This document shows, piece by piece, positions 46,653-57,429 of a DNA stretch of 64,000 nucleotides. The stretch spans positions 310,001 through 374,000 of the forward strand of contig NZ_JABGBN010000002.1 in NCBI RefSeq assembly GCF_013133795.1, in the 5' to 3' direction. This stretch comes from Pelistega suis. Its GTDB lineage: Bacteria; Pseudomonadota; Gammaproteobacteria; Burkholderiales; Burkholderiaceae_B. Position 1 is the first letter of the stretch, and each line of letters opens with the position of its first letter. A model generated the notes under the pieces. It ran no database searches. It had not been told where the DNA came from and was given only the letters and a program-made list of their open reading frames with translations. A program made the translations under genes and the position numbers.

Positions 46653-48338
46653 TTACACCATCATACGGCGGAAATCGCCAAGTAGCTGTGCTAAGTACAC
46701 GTTAAAACGTGCTGCCGCTGCACCGTCAATCACACGGTGGTCATAAGATAATGACAATGGCATTGTTAAACGTGGCTCAAATGCTGAACCATTCCATACC
46801 GGTTTTTGGTATGAACGGCTAACACCTAAAATTGCTACCTCTGGCGCATTAATAATCGGTGTAAAGTGTGTGCCACCAATACCACCTAATGATGAGATAG
46901 AGAAACAACCGCCTTGCATTTGCGCTGGTGATAATTTGCCTTCGCGAGCCAGTTTCGCTAGTTCAGATGTTTCTTTAGCGATTTCAGAAACTGATTTCTT
47001 ATCCGCATCACGCACCACCGGTACCACTAAACCATTTGGTGTATCTGCCGCAAAACCGATATGGTAGTACTGTTTCATCACTAGATTATCGCCATCTAAC
47101 GATGCGTTAAACTCTGGGAATTTTTTCAAACATTGGACAATGGCTTTGATGAGGAAAGCCAACATCGTAAACTTCACGCCCGCTTTTTCGTATTCTTTGT
47201 TTAATTGAACACGGAAAGCTTCTAAATCCGTAATATCTGCCTCATCATTATTAGTCACATGAGGAATCATTACCCAGTTACGGTGTAAGTTCGCACCAGA
47301 AATCTTCTTAATACGAGATAATGGTTTAGATTCAATAGGACCAAACTTGGTGAAATCTACTTTTGGCCAATCTAATACCGATAAACCACCACCAACTTGG
47401 CTAGAACCTGTATTCACATTATTATTAGGTGCCACTGAGAGCGCTGCTTTTACGAAGGCACGAACATCATCAATGGTAATACGATCTTTGCGACCAGAGC
47501 CTTTTACCTGTGTTAAATCTACACCTAACTCACGGGCAAAACGGCGTACTGACGGCGATGCATGTGGTAAGTTACGGAACTCTGTCGCACCCAAAGCATA
47601 AGCTGCTGTAGGCGATGCTCTAAAAGAAGACGCATCAACTGCTGGTGTGGCGCTTACCACTGGTGCTGCCACAGGCGTTTCTGCTTGGGCAGCAGGCGCT
47701 GGAGCAGCCACTGGTGTCGCTACTGATGCAGGTGCAGTTGATACACCACCTGTTGCCTCTACTTTTAATACGATAGAACCTTTAGCAACTTTATCACCCA
47801 CCTTCACATTCACAGCCACTACTTTACCTGCATGACTTGAAGGAATCTCCATCGATGCTTTATCAGACTCAACGGTGATTAAGCTTTGATCTTCTTTGAT
47901 GGTATCGCCAACATTCACCAATACTTCGATAACCTCAACTTCGTCAAAATCACCAATATCAGGCACCACTACATCCACGGGTCCCGCTGATACGGCCGGT
48001 GCTGCTGGTGCTGTTGGAGCAGCAGCAGGTGTCGCCGCAGGAGCAGATGCCGCAACAGGTGCTGGCTCAGCTGCTTTAGCGACTGGAGCAGCACTACCAC
48101 TCGCTTCAACTTCCAATACAACAGAACCTTGTTTAACCTTGTCACCTACTTTAATACTAATAGACTTCACTACACCTGCTGTATCGCTAGGAATCTCCAT
48201 GGAGGCTTTGTCAGACTCAACAGTAATTAAACTTTGATCTGCTTTAATCGTATCACCTACATTGACTAATACCTCAATCACTTCGACTTCATCGAAATCA
48301 CCAATATCAGGTACTTTGACTTGAACTAATTGACTCAT
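46653..48338 (-). CDS. aceF: Pyruvate dehydrogenase dihydrolipoyl acetyltransferase (E2)
   Basis: A 561-residue E2 with two lipoyl domains (residues 3-75 and about 120-192, each with Lys in [10 protein letters not shown]), Ala/Pro linkers, a peripheral subunit-binding domain ([20 protein letters not shown]) and the catalytic acetyltransferase domain ending in [14 protein letters not shown] with His and Asp of the active site. It forms the core of the complex and lies 12 bases after aceE. The first lipoyl domain is nearly identical to that of the E3 protein. Confidence 0.97.
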   Translation of the reverse strand: MSQLVQVKVPDIGDFDEVEVIEVLVNVGDTIKADQSLITVESDKASMEIPSDTAGVVKSISIKVGDKVKQGSVVLEVEASGSAAPVAKAAEPAPVAASAPAATPAAAPTAPAAPAVSAGPVDVVVPDIGDFDEVEVIEVLVNVGDTIKEDQSLITVESDKASMEIPSSHAGKVVAVNVKVGDKVAKGSIVLKVEATGGVSTAPASVATPVAAPAPAAQAETPVAAPVVSATPAVDASSFRASPTAAYALGATEFRNLPHASPSVRRFARELGVDLTQVKGSGRKDRITIDDVRAFVKAALSVAPNNNVNTGSSQVGGGLSVLDWPKVDFTKFGPIESKPLSRIKKISGANLHRNWVMIPHVTNNDEADITDLEAFRVQLNKEYEKAGVKFTMLAFLIKAIVQCLKKFPEFNASLDGDNLVMKQYYHIGFAADTPNGLVVPVVRDADKKSVSEIAKETSELAKLAREGKLSPAQMQGGCFSISSLGGIGGTHFTPIINAPEVAILGVSRSYQKPVWNGSAFEPRLTMPLSLSYDHRVIDGAAAARFNVYLAQLLGDFRRMMV

Positions 48339-48350
48339 ATTCGTTCTTCC

Positions 48351-51038
48351 TTATGCGTAATGTGGATTTGCTTTATTCACATCAATGTTGTACTTCGCAA
48401 TTGCCTCAGCAACTTTAGCGGCAGGTAATTTTCCTTCGTCTGCCAATGCTTTAAGTGCTGCAAGTACGACAAAATAGCGATCCACTTCAAAGTGATTACG
48501 TAATTTGAAACGGAAATCAGAACGACCGAAACCATCAGTACCAAGCACACGATATGTACGACCCGCAGGGATAAATTCACGAATTTGGTCAGCAAAAATC
48601 TTCATGTAGTCAGAAGATGCAATCACTGGACCCTGTGTATCTTGCAATAATGATGTCACATAAGGTACTTTTGGTGTTGCTGTTGGGTTCAATAAGTTAG
48701 CACGGCTGCAATCTAAACCGTCACGACGTAACTCTGTGAAGCTTGGGCATGACCATACATCAGCCATCACACCCCAATCTTGTTCCAGCAAGTCTTTTGC
48801 AGCTTGTACTTCACGAAGGATAGTACCTGAGCCAAGTAATTGCACGCGGAGATCGCCTTTTGAGCCCTCTTGTAACTTATACATCCCTTTGATGATACCT
48901 TCTTCATCACCTGCTTTTAAGCCAGGATGAGCGTAGTTCTCGTTCATCAATGTGAGGTAGTAGAACACGTTTTCCTGATTCTCAACCATACGTTTGAGAC
49001 CATGCTGCATAATCACAGCCACTTCATGCGCAAATGTTGGGTCATACGATACGCAGTTAGGAATGGTTGAAGAAAGCATATGGCTATGACCGTCTTCGTG
49101 CTGCAAACCTTCACCATTTAGCGTTGTACGACCTGCTGTACCACCTAATAAGAAACCACGTGCTTGCATATCGCCTGCTGCCCATGCTAAATCACCCACA
49201 CGTTGGAAGCCAAACATTGAGTAGTAGATAAAGAATGGAATCATAATACGGTTATTCGTCGAGTACGATGTTGCCGCCGCAATCCATGAACACATAGCAC
49301 CCGCTTCGTTAATACCTTCTTGTAATAACTGACCGTTAGCTTCTTCACGGTAGTACATCACTTGGTTTTTATCCACAGGGATATATTTCTGACCTTCTGG
49401 TGCATAAATACCGATTTGACGGAATAAACCTTCCATACCAAAGGTACGAGACTCGTCAGAAAGAATCGGTACTACACGCTCACCAATATCTTTTTCACGC
49501 AATAATTGATTTAAGAAACGAACAAAAGCTTGTGTCGTTGAAATAGAACGACCCTCTGCTGTCGGCTCTAAAATCGCTTGGAATTTATCCAAAGCAGGTA
49601 CTTTTAATTTTTCATCTGCTTCTTGACGACGACGTGGGTAATACCCCCCTAATTTCTCACGTTGTGCACGTAAGTATTTCATCTCAGCAGAATCTTCTGA
49701 TGGTTTGAAATATGGCACTTCTTCCAATTTATCGTCAGGAATTGGAATATTGAAACGATCGCGGAACTCACGAATCGCTTCTGTATCGAGTTTTTTCTGT
49801 TGGTGCGCAGGATTTTTACCTTGTGCAACATGACCAAGACCATAGCCTTTAATCGTTTTCGCTAAAATGACAGTTGGCTGACCCTCTGTTTTCATCGCAG
49901 CATCAAAAGCCGCATACACTTTGTTAGGGTCATGACCGCCACGATTTAAACGCCATACCTCTTCGTCACTCATACGGCTAACCATTTCTAATGTACGAGG
50001 ATCTTTACCGAAGAAATGCTCACGTACAAAAGCACCATCATTTGCCTTATAAGCTTGATATTCACCGTCCACGGTCTCTTCCATAATCTTACGAAGTGCA
50101 CCGTCTTTGTCACGTGCTAATAATGGATCCCAATAAGAACCCCAAATCAGCTTAATCACATTCCAACCACTACCACGGAAATCACCCTCTAATTCTTGGA
50201 TGATTTTACCGTTACCACGTACAGGACCATCAAGACGTTGTAGATTGCAGTTAATCACGAAAATTAGATTGTCTAATTTCTCACGTGCCGCCAGACTAAT
50301 CGCACCTAATGATTCTGGTTCATCCATCTCACCATCACCGCAGAAGCACCATACTTTACGTTTAGATGTATCTGCAATACCACGCGCATGTAAATATTTA
50401 AGGAAACGCGCTTGGTAAATCGCCATCATAGGACCTAAGCCCATTGATACCGTTGGGAATTGCCAGAAATCAGGTAATAATTTAGGGTGCGGATATGATG
50501 GCAGACCTTTACCGTCAACCTCTTGACGGAAATTATCTAATTGCTCAGCAGAAATACGCCCCTCTAAGAATGCACGAGAATATACCCCCGGTGACGAATG
50601 ACCTTGGAAGTACACTAAGTCACCACCGTGATTCTCTGTCTCAGCATTCCAGAAATGGTGCTGACCGCAACCAATCATCGTCGCTAAAGAAGCAAAAGAA
50701 GCAATGTGACCACCTAAACTACCCCCATCTTCTGGATCATGGCGATTCGCACGAACAACCATCGCCATTGCATTCCAACGTACATACGCACGGATACGAG
50801 CTTCCAATTCTAGATTACCCGGATTAGGTGGCTCTAATCCTGGTGGAATAGTATTCACATAAGCTGTATTAGGTGAATAGGGAATATTAGAACCTGAGCG
50901 ACGTGCCAAGTCCGTTAATTGCTCAATAATAAAATGAGCGCGTTCTGGACCTTCACGATCAAGAATTGCTTCTAAGGCTTCTAACCATTCTTTGGTTTCT
51001 ACCGCATCTACGTCTTTTGGTGTTTGACTCGTAGCCAT
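48351..51038 (-). CDS. aceE: Pyruvate dehydrogenase E1, homodimeric type
   Basis: The 895-residue thiamine-diphosphate enzyme decarboxylates pyruvate and acetylates the E2 lipoyl groups. Visible motifs include FCGDGEMDEPESLGAISLAA, with VINCNLQRLDGPVRGN for the ThDP/Mg site, and YLTLMNENYAHPGL, DGFGRSDFR near the end. Length and features are normal for the AceE family. AGGAG ends six bases before the ATG. First gene of aceE-aceF-lpd. Confidence 0.98.
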   Translation of the reverse strand: MATSQTPKDVDAVETKEWLEALEAILDREGPERAHFIIEQLTDLARRSGSNIPYSPNTAYVNTIPPGLEPPNPGNLELEARIRAYVRWNAMAMVVRANRHDPEDGGSLGGHIASFASLATMIGCGQHHFWNAETENHGGDLVYFQGHSSPGVYSRAFLEGRISAEQLDNFRQEVDGKGLPSYPHPKLLPDFWQFPTVSMGLGPMMAIYQARFLKYLHARGIADTSKRKVWCFCGDGEMDEPESLGAISLAAREKLDNLIFVINCNLQRLDGPVRGNGKIIQELEGDFRGSGWNVIKLIWGSYWDPLLARDKDGALRKIMEETVDGEYQAYKANDGAFVREHFFGKDPRTLEMVSRMSDEEVWRLNRGGHDPNKVYAAFDAAMKTEGQPTVILAKTIKGYGLGHVAQGKNPAHQQKKLDTEAIREFRDRFNIPIPDDKLEEVPYFKPSEDSAEMKYLRAQREKLGGYYPRRRQEADEKLKVPALDKFQAILEPTAEGRSISTTQAFVRFLNQLLREKDIGERVVPILSDESRTFGMEGLFRQIGIYAPEGQKYIPVDKNQVMYYREEANGQLLQEGINEAGAMCSWIAAATSYSTNNRIMIPFFIYYSMFGFQRVGDLAWAAGDMQARGFLLGGTAGRTTLNGEGLQHEDGHSHMLSSTIPNCVSYDPTFAHEVAVIMQHGLKRMVENQENVFYYLTLMNENYAHPGLKAGDEEGIIKGMYKLQEGSKGDLRVQLLGSGTILREVQAAKDLLEQDWGVMADVWSCPSFTELRRDGLDCSRANLLNPTATPKVPYVTSLLQDTQGPVIASSDYMKIFADQIREFIPAGRTYRVLGTDGFGRSDFRFKLRNHFEVDRYFVVLAALKALADEGKLPAAKVAEAIAKYNIDVNKANPHYA

Positions 51039-51423
51039 GCATTGCTCCTATTTCAATCGCAAGTTGTTTTAAAAACACCATGTACACATCCTAAGAGAGA
51101 GTTTTATGCATACTTTGGTGCTAATTTATCTGCTGATTATGCCATACTTTTTTTAAACTTTATTTATAGAGTTGTTTACTTTTTTTATATAATGGGAATA
51201 AATTTCACATTATGAAAAATTTGTTTAAAAAGCGCTTATTTGCTGCTATGCAACATTTTTTATCGCTTAAAATCGTTAAAAAAACCGATTATCACGCGCA
51301 GCGAAATAGGCGTGACATTGTTTAAACCCAAACAATTTCCACACAAGGTAAAATAAAACTTTTACAATACTCTCGACTTACAAAACTTACAAAGTTTGAC
51401 AAAAGATTTTTACTCACCACATC
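51039..51423. promoter_or_regulatory. Divergent aceE/sensor kinase promoter region
   Basis: The 385 bases hold no gene and are AT-rich. A dyad, ATTGTTT-AAACCC-AAACAAT (51317-51336), lies about 90 bases before the kinase start. Several TATAAT-like words occur near 51190, but no clear promoter pair can be chosen. This is the likely control point for both pyruvate dehydrogenase and the two-component system. Confidence 0.4.
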
Positions 51424-53148
51424 ATGCACGAAAACAATCAAAAGAGTCTTATCAGTAAATCACTCAATTACTCCACAAAATCTCGACGCTTACATTGGTT
51501 AGCGCCTGTCTTTGTGATTGTGCTCTATATTGTCGTAATGATGACCTTTTTTAGTCTGCAACGCATTCAGACGAATCTGCTCCCCTACTTTGTCAATAAT
51601 AATGAAGGTTTACAGCATCTACTGAATCTCATCATTATTGCTTTATCCACCATCATTATTTTCAGTCTATTTTTAATGTGGCGCTATACGCGTCAGCGAT
51701 TAAAAACAGAACAAGCGCTTGAGACGGAAACAATTTTCCGCCGCGCTATGGAAAACTCTATGTCCACGGGGATGCGCGTGATTGATATGCAAGGTCGTAT
51801 TATTTATGTAAACCCTGCTTTCTGCCGTTTGATTGGTTGGGATGAGTCCAGTCTTGTTGGTAGCGCCCTTCCCTATCCTTATTGGATTCCTGGACGTCAC
51901 AAAGAACATATGCGCACCATGGAAATCGTCTTATCCGGCAAAACGCCTAGCTCGGGTTTAGAACTTGAAGTACAACGCCGTGACGGCTCTCGCTTTACCG
52001 CCAGAATGTATGTATCGCCCATGCGCAACCCTGATGGGCATCAAATCGGTTGGATGACCTCCATGACCGATATTACCGAGCCAAAGCGTGTAAGAGAAGC
52101 CCTATCTGCCGCTCATGAGCGTTTTATGACCGTACTCGAAAGTCTAGATGATGCTATTTCTGTTGCAGCAGACACACCTAATGGCATTGAGTTATTATTT
52201 GCCAATCGTACTTATCGTCGTATGTTTGGCTCTCAACCTTATGGTCATCAAGAATTGCTTAAGCAACGCACCGAAAGTCATGATGACGGTAATCAATACT
52301 TTATTCCTACCATTAATATCTGGTTTGAAGTACATCATCGCACACTTAGCTGGACTGATGGTCGCAAAGTACGCTTACAAGTCGCACGTGATATCACTGA
52401 ACGCCTAAAACATGAACAAGAATCTCGTAACCAACAAGAAAAGATTCAACTGACCAGTCGTCTAACCACCATGGGTGAAATGGCGTCCACACTTGCACAT
52501 GAGCTTAACCAACCGCTGACTGCCATTGTTAACTATAATACCGCTGCGATGAATCTGCTCAAAGCAGGTAAAACAGACAACCCTATGCTCATCACAGCAT
52601 TAGAGAAGTCTGCTACACAGGCTGAACGAGCTGGTAAAATTATTAGTCGTATTCGCGCCTTCGTAAAACGTAGTGACCCTCGCCGCCAAACTGTCTCCAT
52701 CGAACGCATTGTATCCAATACGCTTGATCTTGCCGAGATTGATGCCCGCAAACATGGCAAACAAATTGAGTCTTATATCGAGCCAGATTTACCCGATGTT
52801 TATGCTGACCCTATCCTCATTGAACAAGTTTTACTTAATCTTATTAAAAATGGCTTAGAAGCAATGATTCAAAATCAGGAAACCCTTGTCAAAGTGCATA
52901 TTGCACGAGTTGAAAAAGAGGTGGAAGTTTCTGTGATTGACCGAGGACATGGACTAAAAGAACCTGAACGCCTTTTTGAGCCATTCTTTAGTACTAAAAA
53001 CGAAGGGCTTGGTATGGGATTAAATATCTGCCGTACGATTATTGAATCCCACAACGGTCAGTTATGGGCTGTTCCAAATCCAGAAGGTGGTACTATATTC
53101 AAATTTAGACTACCATTTAGCAATCAACAAACACATAGTCAACATTGA
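51424..53148 (+). CDS. PAS-domain sensor histidine kinase (FixL/TodS-like)
   Basis: A 574-residue membrane kinase: two helices (about 24-45 and 66-88) joined by a short periplasmic loop, two PAS domains (about 100-215 and 228-335), HisKA with phosphorylated His359 in TLAHELNQPLTAI, and an HATPase domain with LLNLIKNGLEA, and GLGMGLNIC. No heme-ligand motif of FixL is evident, so the sensed signal is unknown. The partner response regulator is next, and aceE reads away on the other strand, making pyruvate metabolism a plausible target. Confidence 0.92.
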   Translation: MHENNQKSLISKSLNYSTKSRRLHWLAPVFVIVLYIVVMMTFFSLQRIQTNLLPYFVNNNEGLQHLLNLIIIALSTIIIFSLFLMWRYTRQRLKTEQALETETIFRRAMENSMSTGMRVIDMQGRIIYVNPAFCRLIGWDESSLVGSALPYPYWIPGRHKEHMRTMEIVLSGKTPSSGLELEVQRRDGSRFTARMYVSPMRNPDGHQIGWMTSMTDITEPKRVREALSAAHERFMTVLESLDDAISVAADTPNGIELLFANRTYRRMFGSQPYGHQELLKQRTESHDDGNQYFIPTINIWFEVHHRTLSWTDGRKVRLQVARDITERLKHEQESRNQQEKIQLTSRLTTMGEMASTLAHELNQPLTAIVNYNTAAMNLLKAGKTDNPMLITALEKSATQAERAGKIISRIRAFVKRSDPRRQTVSIERIVSNTLDLAEIDARKHGKQIESYIEPDLPDVYADPILIEQVLLNLIKNGLEAMIQNQETLVKVHIARVEKEVEVSVIDRGHGLKEPERLFEPFFSTKNEGLGMGLNICRTIIESHNGQLWAVPNPEGGTIFKFRLPFSNQQTHSQH

Positions 53149-53163
53149 TGAAAAGGAAATGTG

Positions 53164-53778
53164 ATGACAACAAATAGCACTATTTATATCGTAGATGACG
53201 ATGATGCCGTTCGTGACTCACTACGGTTTTTATTAGAAACCAATGGCTATAACGTCTTAACGTTCTCCAGCGGCGAAGAGTTTTTAGAAAAATATGACCC
53301 TACGCTTGTCAGCATTCTCATTACTGATGTTCGTATGCCTGGTATGAGCGGTCTTCAACTACAAGAAGAGCTTAACGCACGCAAAGTCAATATCCCTATC
53401 GTCTTTATTACGGGTCATGGCAATGTCCCTATGGCGGTGAATACCCTCAAACAAGGGGCAATGGATTTTATTGAAAAGCCCTTTAATCTTAGTGATATCC
53501 AAGAGGTGATTTCTAATCTCACTTCTGAGGCACAAGCACGTGCAGATGCTGCTCAAAATCAGCGTGCCAACGAGGAGCTACTCAATCGACTCACCTCTCG
53601 CGAACAACAAGTATTAGGACGTATTGTGGCGGGGAGATTAAACAAACAAATCGCTGATGACCTTAATATTAGCATTAAAACTGTCGAAGCTCACCGTGCC
53701 AATATCATGGAAAAACTTCAAGTCTCAACCGTTGCTGACTTAATGAAAGTCGCACTTAACTCACAAAAGGAAGCTTAA
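53164..53778 (+). CDS. FixJ-type response regulator
   Basis: A 204-residue regulator: receiver domain with acidic DDDD at 11-14, phosphorylated Asp55 in LITDVRMPG and Lys in FIEKPF, then a LuxR-type HTH (LTSREQQVLGRIVAGRLNKQ, followed by TVEAHRANIMEKL). The ATG at 53164 is chosen over the GTG just before it. It begins 15 bases after the kinase stop, and folD starts 3 bases after its end. Confidence 0.94.
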   Translation: MTTNSTIYIVDDDDAVRDSLRFLLETNGYNVLTFSSGEEFLEKYDPTLVSILITDVRMPGMSGLQLQEELNARKVNIPIVFITGHGNVPMAVNTLKQGAMDFIEKPFNLSDIQEVISNLTSEAQARADAAQNQRANEELLNRLTSREQQVLGRIVAGRLNKQIADDLNISIKTVEAHRANIMEKLQVSTVADLMKVALNSQKEA

Positions 53779-53781
53779 CAA

Positions 53782-54627
53782 ATGACTGCTACTGTAATTG
53801 ATGGTAAAGCACTTGCTAACCAAATTAAAGAAGAGCTTGCTCAACGTATCCAGACGCTAAAAAACAAAGGTGTTATTCCTGCATTGACGGTTATTCTTGT
53901 GGGTGATGATCCTGCCTCTGCTGTCTATGTAAATAGCAAACACAATACTTTTACGCAATTAGGTCTAAAAAGTGACGTTCTCCGTTTTCCTGCAGAAACT
54001 AGTCAAGAAGAATTGTTAGCGAAAATTCGTGAACTCAATAATGACAAAACGCTACATGGCATTTTGGTACAACTACCACTGCCTAAACATATTGATACCA
54101 ATACAGTCATTGACACAATTTCTCCTGAAAAAGACGTAGACGGCTTCCATGTCAGCAATGCTGGTGCTTTAATGACGGGAAATCCTCGTTTTATTCCTTG
54201 CACACCCTATGGCGTGATAAAAATGCTGGAATCACAAAATGTCAATCTTAAAGGCGCTGAAGCAGTTGTCGTTGGTGCAAGTAATATCGTAGGCAAACCC
54301 ATGGCATTACTTCTCCAAAAAGAAGGCGCGACTGTAACCATCTGTAATTCAAAAACAAAAGATCTCACCTCACACACCAAAAGAGCTGATATTCTAGTTG
54401 TTGCGACAGGTCGCCCAGAAATGGTGACTGGCGATATGATTAAACCAGGTGCTGTGGTGATTGATGTAGGTATTAATCGCGGTGCTGACGGCAAACTTAA
54501 AGGTGACGTCGAATACGCTTCTGCCGCTCAAGTGGCAAGTGCCATTACACCAGTACCGGGTGGCGTAGGCCCAATGACAATTGTGATGTTATTAGTAAAC
54601 ACAATTGAGGCAGCGGAGCGTGCTTAA
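53782..54627 (+). CDS. folD: Methylenetetrahydrofolate dehydrogenase/cyclohydrolase
   Basis: A 281-residue bifunctional enzyme interconverting 5,10-methylene-, methenyl- and 10-formyl-tetrahydrofolate. The catalytic Tyr and Lys are in [10 protein letters not shown], with [13 protein letters not shown], the NADP loop [16 protein letters not shown], and the C-terminal [16 protein letters not shown]. It is close behind the response regulator and likely shares its transcript. Confidence 0.97.
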   Translation: MTATVIDGKALANQIKEELAQRIQTLKNKGVIPALTVILVGDDPASAVYVNSKHNTFTQLGLKSDVLRFPAETSQEELLAKIRELNNDKTLHGILVQLPLPKHIDTNTVIDTISPEKDVDGFHVSNAGALMTGNPRFIPCTPYGVIKMLESQNVNLKGAEAVVVGASNIVGKPMALLLQKEGATVTICNSKTKDLTSHTKRADILVVATGRPEMVTGDMIKPGAVVIDVGINRGADGKLKGDVEYASAAQVASAITPVPGGVGPMTIVMLLVNTIEAAERA

Positions 54628-54685
54628 TTAGCAATCTTGTACACTGCTCGCTAAACAAGTTTAGTGAGCACTTACTATTTGATTG

Positions 54686-54739
54686 ACGCCAATCTGCCTA
54701 TATGTTTTATACATCAAAACATCTCTGGCAGCTTGGCGT
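54686..54739 (+). repeat. Nested inverted repeat between folD and prlC
   Basis: Outer arms ACGCCAATCTGCC and GGCAGCTTGGCGT pair at 12 of 13 positions. Inside them ATGTTTT and AAAACAT pair perfectly. A smaller dyad (GCTCGCTAAAC / GTTTAGTGAGC, 54646-54669) lies just before. The structures have no long T tail; they may terminate folD, stabilise RNA or be relics of a mobile element. Confidence 0.6.
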
Positions 54740-54768
54740 TTATACACTTTTAAAACAAACACATTAAA

Positions 54769-56823
54769 ATGACTATGACAAACCCTTTACTCTCCTCCCC
54801 CCTAGATTTTATTGATTATGCCGCCATTAAAGCAGAACATATTGTCCCTGCTTTAACGCAATTACTAGAAGAAAACAAAGCATTAATTGAACAGGTGGCT
54901 GCAGAACCAGCACCACTCACATGGGAAAGTTTTGTAGAGCGTTTGGACATTGCCTCCACCCCACTTTGGCGTGCATGGCATGTAGTCAATCATCTTAATG
55001 CCGTTGTCAACACATCTGAGCTACGTGCTGCCTATAATGAGATTCTACCTAAGATAACAGAATACTCTACTTGGTTGGGACTAAATAAAGATCTTTATCA
55101 ACACTATAAAGCCCTCAAAGACTCAGCAGAATATGCTACGCTGACACCTACTCGTCAGCGCATCATTGATTTAGCCCTTCGAGATTTCAAACTCAGCGGT
55201 GTTGAATTAGAAGGTGAGGATAAAACTCGCTACGCACAAATTAGCGAGCAATTAGCCAACATCTCTCAAAAATTCAGTGAAAATGCCTTGGATGCAGTTG
55301 ATAATTGGGCATATTTTGTAGAAAGCCGAGATGAGCTTGTTGGTATTCCAGAGGATACCCTTACGGCAGCAGCAGAGGCAGCTAAAGCAGAAGGAAAAAC
55401 AGGTTATAAATTTACCCTAAAAATGCCGTCTTATCTTCCTGTGATGCAATATGCACAAAATAGTGCCTTGCGCGAAATTATGTACCGCGGTTACAGTACT
55501 ATCGCTTCTGAACAAGGCGACACACGTTTTGACAACTCCAGCAATATTGAGCAATTATTAGCCCTACGCCAAGAAGAATCGGCTTTATTAGGCTATAAAA
55601 ACTTTGCGGATATGCAACTTGAAACCCGTATGGCTGACAACGCAGCTCAAGTCATTGCTTTTCTACGTGACCTTGCTAACAAAGCTAAACCTTTTGCGCA
55701 AAAAGATGTCGCAGAATTAAAGACCTTTGCGCGTGAACATCTTGGCATGGCTGAGCTGAACCCATGGGATTATGCTTATGTATCAGAGCAACTTCGTCAA
55801 AATAAATACGCTTATTCTGATGAAGAAATCAAGCAATACCTACCAGAAGATACCGTACTCACTGGTTTTTTTGCCATCATCAAAAAACTTTTTAATGTCG
55901 ATTTTACGCCTATCAATGCTTCAGTATGGCATAAAGATGTCACGGCTTACGCTGTACAAGACCAAGGTGACACTATCGGCTATATCTATTTTGACCTTTA
56001 TGCTCGTGCAGGCAAACAAAGCGGTGCATGGGTAGGCTCAGAACGCAGTCGCCATGTCTATGGTGAGACTACCGTTACGCCAACGGTTTATTTAACCTGC
56101 AACTTTACCCCTCCCACAGGCAATAAACCCGCCTTACTTTCACCCGATGATTTAATTACGCTTTTCCATGAAAGTGGTCATGCCTTACATGCCCTTTTAT
56201 CTGAAGTAAGAGATCCTGCTGCCTCTCCTTTCTCTAGTGTAGAATGGGACGCAATTGAATTACCATCACAGTTTATGGAAAACTTTACATGGGAATGGCC
56301 AGTCATTGAGCAGCTAACACGTCATTGGGAAACGAATGAATCGCTACCTAAAGCACTTTATGAAAAAATGCTCGCCGCCAAAAACTATCAAAGTGGCATG
56401 CAAACTGTACGTCAAATTGAATTTGCCTTGTTCGATATGCTGATTCATCAGTCTGTTAACCCGCTATCGATTCAACAAGTCTTAGAGATTCTTCATCAAG
56501 TACGTCAAGAAGTTGCCGTTGTGATTCCTCCAAGTTGGAATCGATTCCCACACAACTTCTCTCACCTTTTTGCTGGTGGATATGGTGCAGGATACTATAG
56601 TTATAAGTGGGCAGAAGTTCTCTCTGCAGATGCTTATAGTTTATTTGAAGAAAATAAACTCGCTGATGGTAGTACTTTAAATAGCGCTATTGGTGCACTA
56701 TTCCGCAAGGCTATTCTCGCCGTAGGTGGTTCAGTCCCTGCCGCAGAGTTCTTTAAAAATTTCCGTGGACGCGACCCACAACCTGACGCATTATTGCGCC
56801 ACAGCGGTATGTTAGATGCATAA
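54769..56823 (+). CDS. prlC: Oligopeptidase A (M3 metallopeptidase)
   Basis: A 684-residue cytosolic zinc peptidase degrading short peptides and cleaved signal peptides. The zinc motif is FHESGHALHALLSE (His467-Glu468-x-x-His471) with a third ligand Glu further on (SSVEWDAIELPSQFMEN). Family features such as FAGGYGAGYYSYKWAEVLSAD are near the end. The second Met (54775) is an alternative start. The next gene, of SCO1 type, starts 8 bases after its stop. Confidence 0.95.
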   Translation: MTMTNPLLSSPLDFIDYAAIKAEHIVPALTQLLEENKALIEQVAAEPAPLTWESFVERLDIASTPLWRAWHVVNHLNAVVNTSELRAAYNEILPKITEYSTWLGLNKDLYQHYKALKDSAEYATLTPTRQRIIDLALRDFKLSGVELEGEDKTRYAQISEQLANISQKFSENALDAVDNWAYFVESRDELVGIPEDTLTAAAEAAKAEGKTGYKFTLKMPSYLPVMQYAQNSALREIMYRGYSTIASEQGDTRFDNSSNIEQLLALRQEESALLGYKNFADMQLETRMADNAAQVIAFLRDLANKAKPFAQKDVAELKTFAREHLGMAELNPWDYAYVSEQLRQNKYAYSDEEIKQYLPEDTVLTGFFAIIKKLFNVDFTPINASVWHKDVTAYAVQDQGDTIGYIYFDLYARAGKQSGAWVGSERSRHVYGETTVTPTVYLTCNFTPPTGNKPALLSPDDLITLFHESGHALHALLSEVRDPAASPFSSVEWDAIELPSQFMENFTWEWPVIEQLTRHWETNESLPKALYEKMLAAKNYQSGMQTVRQIEFALFDMLIHQSVNPLSIQQVLEILHQVRQEVAVVIPPSWNRFPHNFSHLFAGGYGAGYYSYKWAEVLSADAYSLFEENKLADGSTLNSAIGALFRKAILAVGGSVPAAEFFKNFRGRDPQPDALLRHSGMLDA

Positions 56824-56831
56824 GGATAACA

Positions 56832-57428
56832 ATGTTTAAACGTAGTCTATTATCTCTCTGTCTAGCGGCAAGTACGCTAACAACTCCCGTCACCGTCGTT
56901 GCTCAAGAGAGCAAACCGACAACTGTTTACAATATCAAGGGCAATCTCCCTGATTTAAAATTTGAATTACAGGGTCTAAATCGCACGGTTAAGACAGAGG
57001 ACTTGCAAGGCAAAGTCGCATTGGTATTTTTTGGCTATGCATCTTGCCCTGATATTTGCCCTACGACAATGGCAGAGCTCGGCGTTCTCAAAAAATCATT
57101 AGGTGAACAACAAGACAAAGTTAAAATTGTTTTTATTAGTGTTGATCCTCATCGTGATACACCAGAAATCCTCCAAGCTTATGTGGATGCGTTTGATAAC
57201 GATGCTTTAGGTCTTACAGGTAGTGCTGAGCAAATTGCAGAAATCGCCAAACGCTATCGTGTCGCCTATCAAATTGAAAAGCCTAAGCCCGGTGCAGATG
57301 CTAACAACTACGAAGTCATGCATGCTCAAGGGATTTATATCTTTGATGAAAAAGGCAAAGCTCGTTTTCTTGCTTCAAATGCTGAGAATACCGAGCTACT
57401 AAAAGAGAAATTATTGCAGCTTTGGTAA
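56832..57428 (+). CDS. SCO1/SenC family copper chaperone
   Basis: A 198-residue exported thioredoxin-fold protein with a signal peptide (residues 1-24) and the copper ligands Cys72-x-x-x-Cys76 in SCPDICPT plus His164 in VMHAQGIYI. SCO proteins insert copper into the CuA centre of cytochrome c oxidase or act as thiol reductases. Close spacing with prlC suggests one transcript. A repeat block starts directly after its stop. Confidence 0.92.
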   Translation: MFKRSLLSLCLAASTLTTPVTVVAQESKPTTVYNIKGNLPDLKFELQGLNRTVKTEDLQGKVALVFFGYASCPDICPTTMAELGVLKKSLGEQQDKVKIVFISVDPHRDTPEILQAYVDAFDNDALGLTGSAEQIAEIAKRYRVAYQIEKPKPGADANNYEVMHAQGIYIFDEKGKARFLASNAENTELLKEKLLQLW

Positions 57429-57429
57429 A

